Below are positions 15,123 to 17,326 of a stretch of 17,326 nucleotides of DNA, piece by piece. The DNA comes from CAYGZQ01 sp964354375 [NCBI: uncultured Planctomycetota bacterium] (GTDB lineage: Bacteria > JAJVIF01 > JAPKYR01), in the NCBI GenBank assembly GCA_964354375.1, contig CAYGZQ010000075.1, forward strand, positions 1-17,326. Direction: 5' to 3'. Both the position numbers and the translations under genes were made by a program. The notes under the pieces were generated by a model. That model did no database searches. It saw only the letters and a program-made list of their open reading frames with translations, and was not told the origin of the DNA. Positions within the stretch are counted from its first letter, which is position 1, and the number at the start of each line of letters is the position of its first letter.

Positions 15123-16265
15123 ATGAGTGGCAAGACCGGCACAGACACGCCTGTTCGCGCGATTCCTCTGATGGCGCCGCTGCGCGCGTTTCAGGAGCAG
15201 GAGCCCCGGATTATCGAGGCGACAACGCGCGTTCTGAGAAGCGGGATGTGGGTCTACGGGAACGAGGGGAAGGCGTTCGAGAAGGAATTCGCCCATCTGA
15301 TGGGTTTTGAGCGGGCCGTGGCCGTGAACACCGGGACTGACGGTCTTATCCTCAGCCTGCAGGCGCTGGATGTCGGGCCGGGAGACGAAGTGATCACGCC
15401 CGCGTACTCTTTCTTCGCCTCCGCGTCGGTCATTGCGCACAGAGGCGCGAAGCCGGTTTTCTGCGATGTCGACGAGCATACGTTCAACATAAGCCCTGAC
15501 GCGGTCGAGGCGTCGATAACACCGAAGACGGTCGGGATAGTCGCGGTCCACCTGTACGGACTTCCATCGGATGTGGAAAATCTCAGGCGAATTGCCGACA
15601 AGCGCGGCTTGTTTCTTCTGGAGGACGCGTGCCAGGCTGTGGGATCGAGCGTGGGAGGACGGAGGGTCGGGACATTCGGCGACCTCGGTGTCTTCAGTTT
15701 CTATCCGACCAAGAACCTTGCCGCGTGCGGCGAGGGCGGATGTGTCACCGGTGCGAACGCGGACGCTCTGGAAGTGGTCTCGAAGCTTCGAGTGCACGGC
15801 GAGACCCGACGCTATTTCCACAGCCTGTTGGGTCGGAACTGTCGCCTGGATGAAATTCAGAGCGCGATTCTGAGGCTGCGCCTGGGGAAGCTGATCGACT
15901 GGACGCGTCGCAGGCAGAAGATCGCCTCGATCTACACCGACGCGTGGGCGGACCTTCCCCTCAGGGTGCCGTACGTGCCCGACGGATTCGAGCATGTCTA
16001 TCACCTTTACGTCGTGCAATCGCGGGATCGCGACCGCCTCAGGGAGTTCCTTAATCAGAGAGAAATCGGCAGCGGAGTTTACTACCCTGTGCCTTTGCAT
16101 AGCCTTGAGATTTTCAGGGACCTGGGTCATCAGCCCGGAGAATTCCCGGTCTCCGAGCGCCTCTGCCGGGAGGTCCTTGCGCTGCCGATGTTCCCGCAGC
16201 TGATGGATGAGGAAGTGGAGAGGGTCGTGGAAGCTGTGCTGGAGTTTCACGGTCACAAGGCTTGA
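15123..16265 (+). CDS. DegT/DnrJ/EryC1/StrS-family PLP sugar aminotransferase
   Basis: A 380-residue PLP enzyme that transaminates a nucleotide-linked keto-sugar, normally with glutamate as donor. The family order is clear: IPLMAPLRAF at the start, GMWVYGNEGKAFEKEFA (41-57), NTGTDGLILSLQAL (69-82), GDEVITPAYSFFASA (87-101), HLYGLPSD (143-150), EDACQAVGS (167-175) with the PLP-binding aspartate, and FSFYPTKNLAACGEGG (191-206) with Schiff-base Lys197. RNCRLDEIQSAIL follows. The C-terminal QREIGSGVYYPVPLHS is typical of WlbE/WbpE-like or perosamine-synthase-like members. The exact sugar cannot be told from sequence alone. The neighbouring Wza-type gene suggests surface polysaccharide. The start lacks a ribosome site. 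lysS follows by 42 nt. Confidence 0.94.
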   Translation: MSGKTGTDTPVRAIPLMAPLRAFQEQEPRIIEATTRVLRSGMWVYGNEGKAFEKEFAHLMGFERAVAVNTGTDGLILSLQALDVGPGDEVITPAYSFFASASVIAHRGAKPVFCDVDEHTFNISPDAVEASITPKTVGIVAVHLYGLPSDVENLRRIADKRGLFLLEDACQAVGSSVGGRRVGTFGDLGVFSFYPTKNLAACGEGGCVTGANADALEVVSKLRVHGETRRYFHSLLGRNCRLDEIQSAILRLRLGKLIDWTRRRQKIASIYTDAWADLPLRVPYVPDGFEHVYHLYVVQSRDRDRLREFLNQREIGSGVYYPVPLHSLEIFRDLGHQPGEFPVSERLCREVLALPMFPQLMDEEVERVVEAVLEFHGHKA

Positions 16266-16307
16266 CGGTGAGCGGCAGTCCGATAAACCTGCCCGCAAGG
16301 GGAGTCC

Positions 16308-17326
16308 ATGACTGATCCCAACATACAGGATAATCTCAGCGAGCACGAACGGCTCTCCGACGAATTGGAGAGCCGGAAGGGCAATCTCGAAAGGCTGAAA
16401 GAGCTTGGCATCGATCCGTGGGGCGGACGGTTCGAGTGCACCACCACCGCGTCGGACCTTCACGCCCGATTCGACGGGTTCGACCGGGAGAAACTCGAGG
16501 CCCCCGAGGTGCAGGTCTCGATGGCGGGAAGGCTGGTCGCGCTTCGCGAGCACGGGAAGGTCAAGTTCGGAAATCTCCTCGACGGCACCGGCACGATCCA
16601 GCTCTTCTTCAAAATCGACGTTTTGTCTGGGTCGGCTGTCGGGCAGGGGGGAGGGGCGAATCAGTGGGAGCTTCTCGACGCGCTTAATCTCGGCGACTGG
16701 ATAGGCGTCAGCGGCACGCTGATGAAAACGAAGACGGGCGAGCTGACGGTGCGGGTCGGTGAATGGCGGATACTCGCGAAGGCGCTCAGGCCGCTTCCCG
16801 AGAAATATCACGGCCTCAAAGACAAGGAGCTTCGATACCGCTTCCGATATCTCGATCTCATCGCCAACCCGGAAGTGAGGGAGGTTTTCCGGGCCCGCAC
16901 GGAAGTGGTGAAGGCGATCCGGTCGGTTCTGGACGCGCGCGGGTTCATTGAGGTCGAGACCCCGTCGCTTCACAAGGTCGCGGGAGGCGCGGTCGCCAGG
17001 CCGTTCAGCACGCATCACAACGCGCTCGATATCGATGTCTTCCTGCGCATCTCGATCGAGCTTCATCTGAAAAGGCTCATGATCGGCGGATTCGAGAGGG
17101 TGTACGAGATCGGGAGGGTGTTTCGCAACGAGGGGATGGATCGCGATCACAACCCGGAATTCACGATGCTGGAAGCGTACCAGGCGTTTGGGAATCTGGA
17201 CACGATGCGCGAGTTGACGGAGGAAATCTGTCGGGAAGTCTTCAGGAGGGTGAAGGGAAGCACTCTGACGAACTTCCGCGGCAACGAGCTCGATTTCGGC
17301 GTCGAGTTCGCGATGAGAGATTTCAG
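16308..17326 (+). CDS. lysS: Class II lysyl-tRNA synthetase, 3' end beyond the window
   Basis: ATG 16308 with AAGGGGAG just before it; 339 codons are present out of about 500 expected. The N-terminal OB-fold anticodon-binding domain covers about 60-160 (VSMAGRLVALREHGKVKFGNLLDGTGTIQLF; LGDWIGVSGTLMKTKTGELTV). The class II core starts with LRYRFRYLDLIANPEVREVFRARTEVV, continues through ETPSLHKVAGGAVARPFSTHHNALD and LRISIELHLKRLMIGGFERVYEIGRVFRNEG (motif 2), then HNPEFTMLE. Motif 3 lies beyond the edge. A glycine-rich stretch at about 107-120 (GSAVGQGGGAN) is longer than in E. coli LysS. Lysine charging of tRNA; cytoplasmic. Likely co-transcribed with the aminotransferase, 42 nt upstream. Confidence 0.97.
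   Translation, partial: MTDPNIQDNLSEHERLSDELESRKGNLERLKELGIDPWGGRFECTTTASDLHARFDGFDREKLEAPEVQVSMAGRLVALREHGKVKFGNLLDGTGTIQLFFKIDVLSGSAVGQGGGANQWELLDALNLGDWIGVSGTLMKTKTGELTVRVGEWRILAKALRPLPEKYHGLKDKELRYRFRYLDLIANPEVREVFRARTEVVKAIRSVLDARGFIEVETPSLHKVAGGAVARPFSTHHNALDIDVFLRISIELHLKRLMIGGFERVYEIGRVFRNEGMDRDHNPEFTMLEAYQAFGNLDTMRELTEEICREVFRRVKGSTLTNFRGNELDFGVEFAMRDF

Noticed and set aside
15111-17150. 679-codon minus-strand frame opposite the aminotransferase and lysS
   Set aside because: It spans two recognised genes and their gap; codon bias of the real genes produces it.

Overview
The window is GC-rich bacterial DNA, probably from an uncultivated diderm lineage. The envelope genes support this: a Wza-type outer-membrane polysaccharide export protein, a DegT-type sugar aminotransferase and a LysM/NlpC-P60 wall hydrolase. 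A membrane-anchored CCG/4Fe-4S protein of the ETF:quinone oxidoreductase (HdrD-like) class points to ETF-linked respiration. I cannot name the phylum. Small hairpin repeats with a CTTTCCAG core recall, from memory only, short palindromes common in planctomycete and other environmental genomes. The first ~42 bases contain adapter-like words, so the left edge may be a contig end.

Layout. 3-2498 (+): 3' part of a large secreted-type protein ending in LVIVD-type beta-propeller repeats with an exact 126-nt period. 2649-2724 (-): initiator tRNA-fMet with its own promoter. 3083-3901 (+): unrecognised six-helix membrane protein. 3968-4675 (-): MarR regulator plus a two-helix membrane protein, closed by a strong terminator. 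5147-6853 (-): five-LysM NlpC/P60 hydrolase. 6854-7734: long gap without a convincing gene but with several hairpins. 7827-9698 (+): ETF:quinone oxidoreductase-like protein behind a good promoter. 9699-9903: repeat island between convergent genes, with nested inverted repeats that look like a non-autonomous element. 9904-12875 (-): DUF2203 gene, purH and an endonuclease IV-like gene, probably one operon. 12987-13523 (+): divergent DinB-like gene. 13632-14996 (+): Wza/SLBB export protein with terminator. 15123-16265 (+): DegT-type aminotransferase. 16308-end (+): lysS, cut by the window edge.

How the genes relate. The export protein and aminotransferase fit surface polysaccharide assembly but appear to be separate transcription units. 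The purH-nfo pair is almost overlapping (2-nt gap) and so probably translationally coupled. MarR and the two-helix protein form a small regulator/membrane pair. I see no CRISPR array, phage, complete insertion sequence or recognised defence system. The least explained material is the hairpin repeat family, the nested repeat at 9764-9888, the 14-unit propeller and the 6.9-7.7 kb gap.
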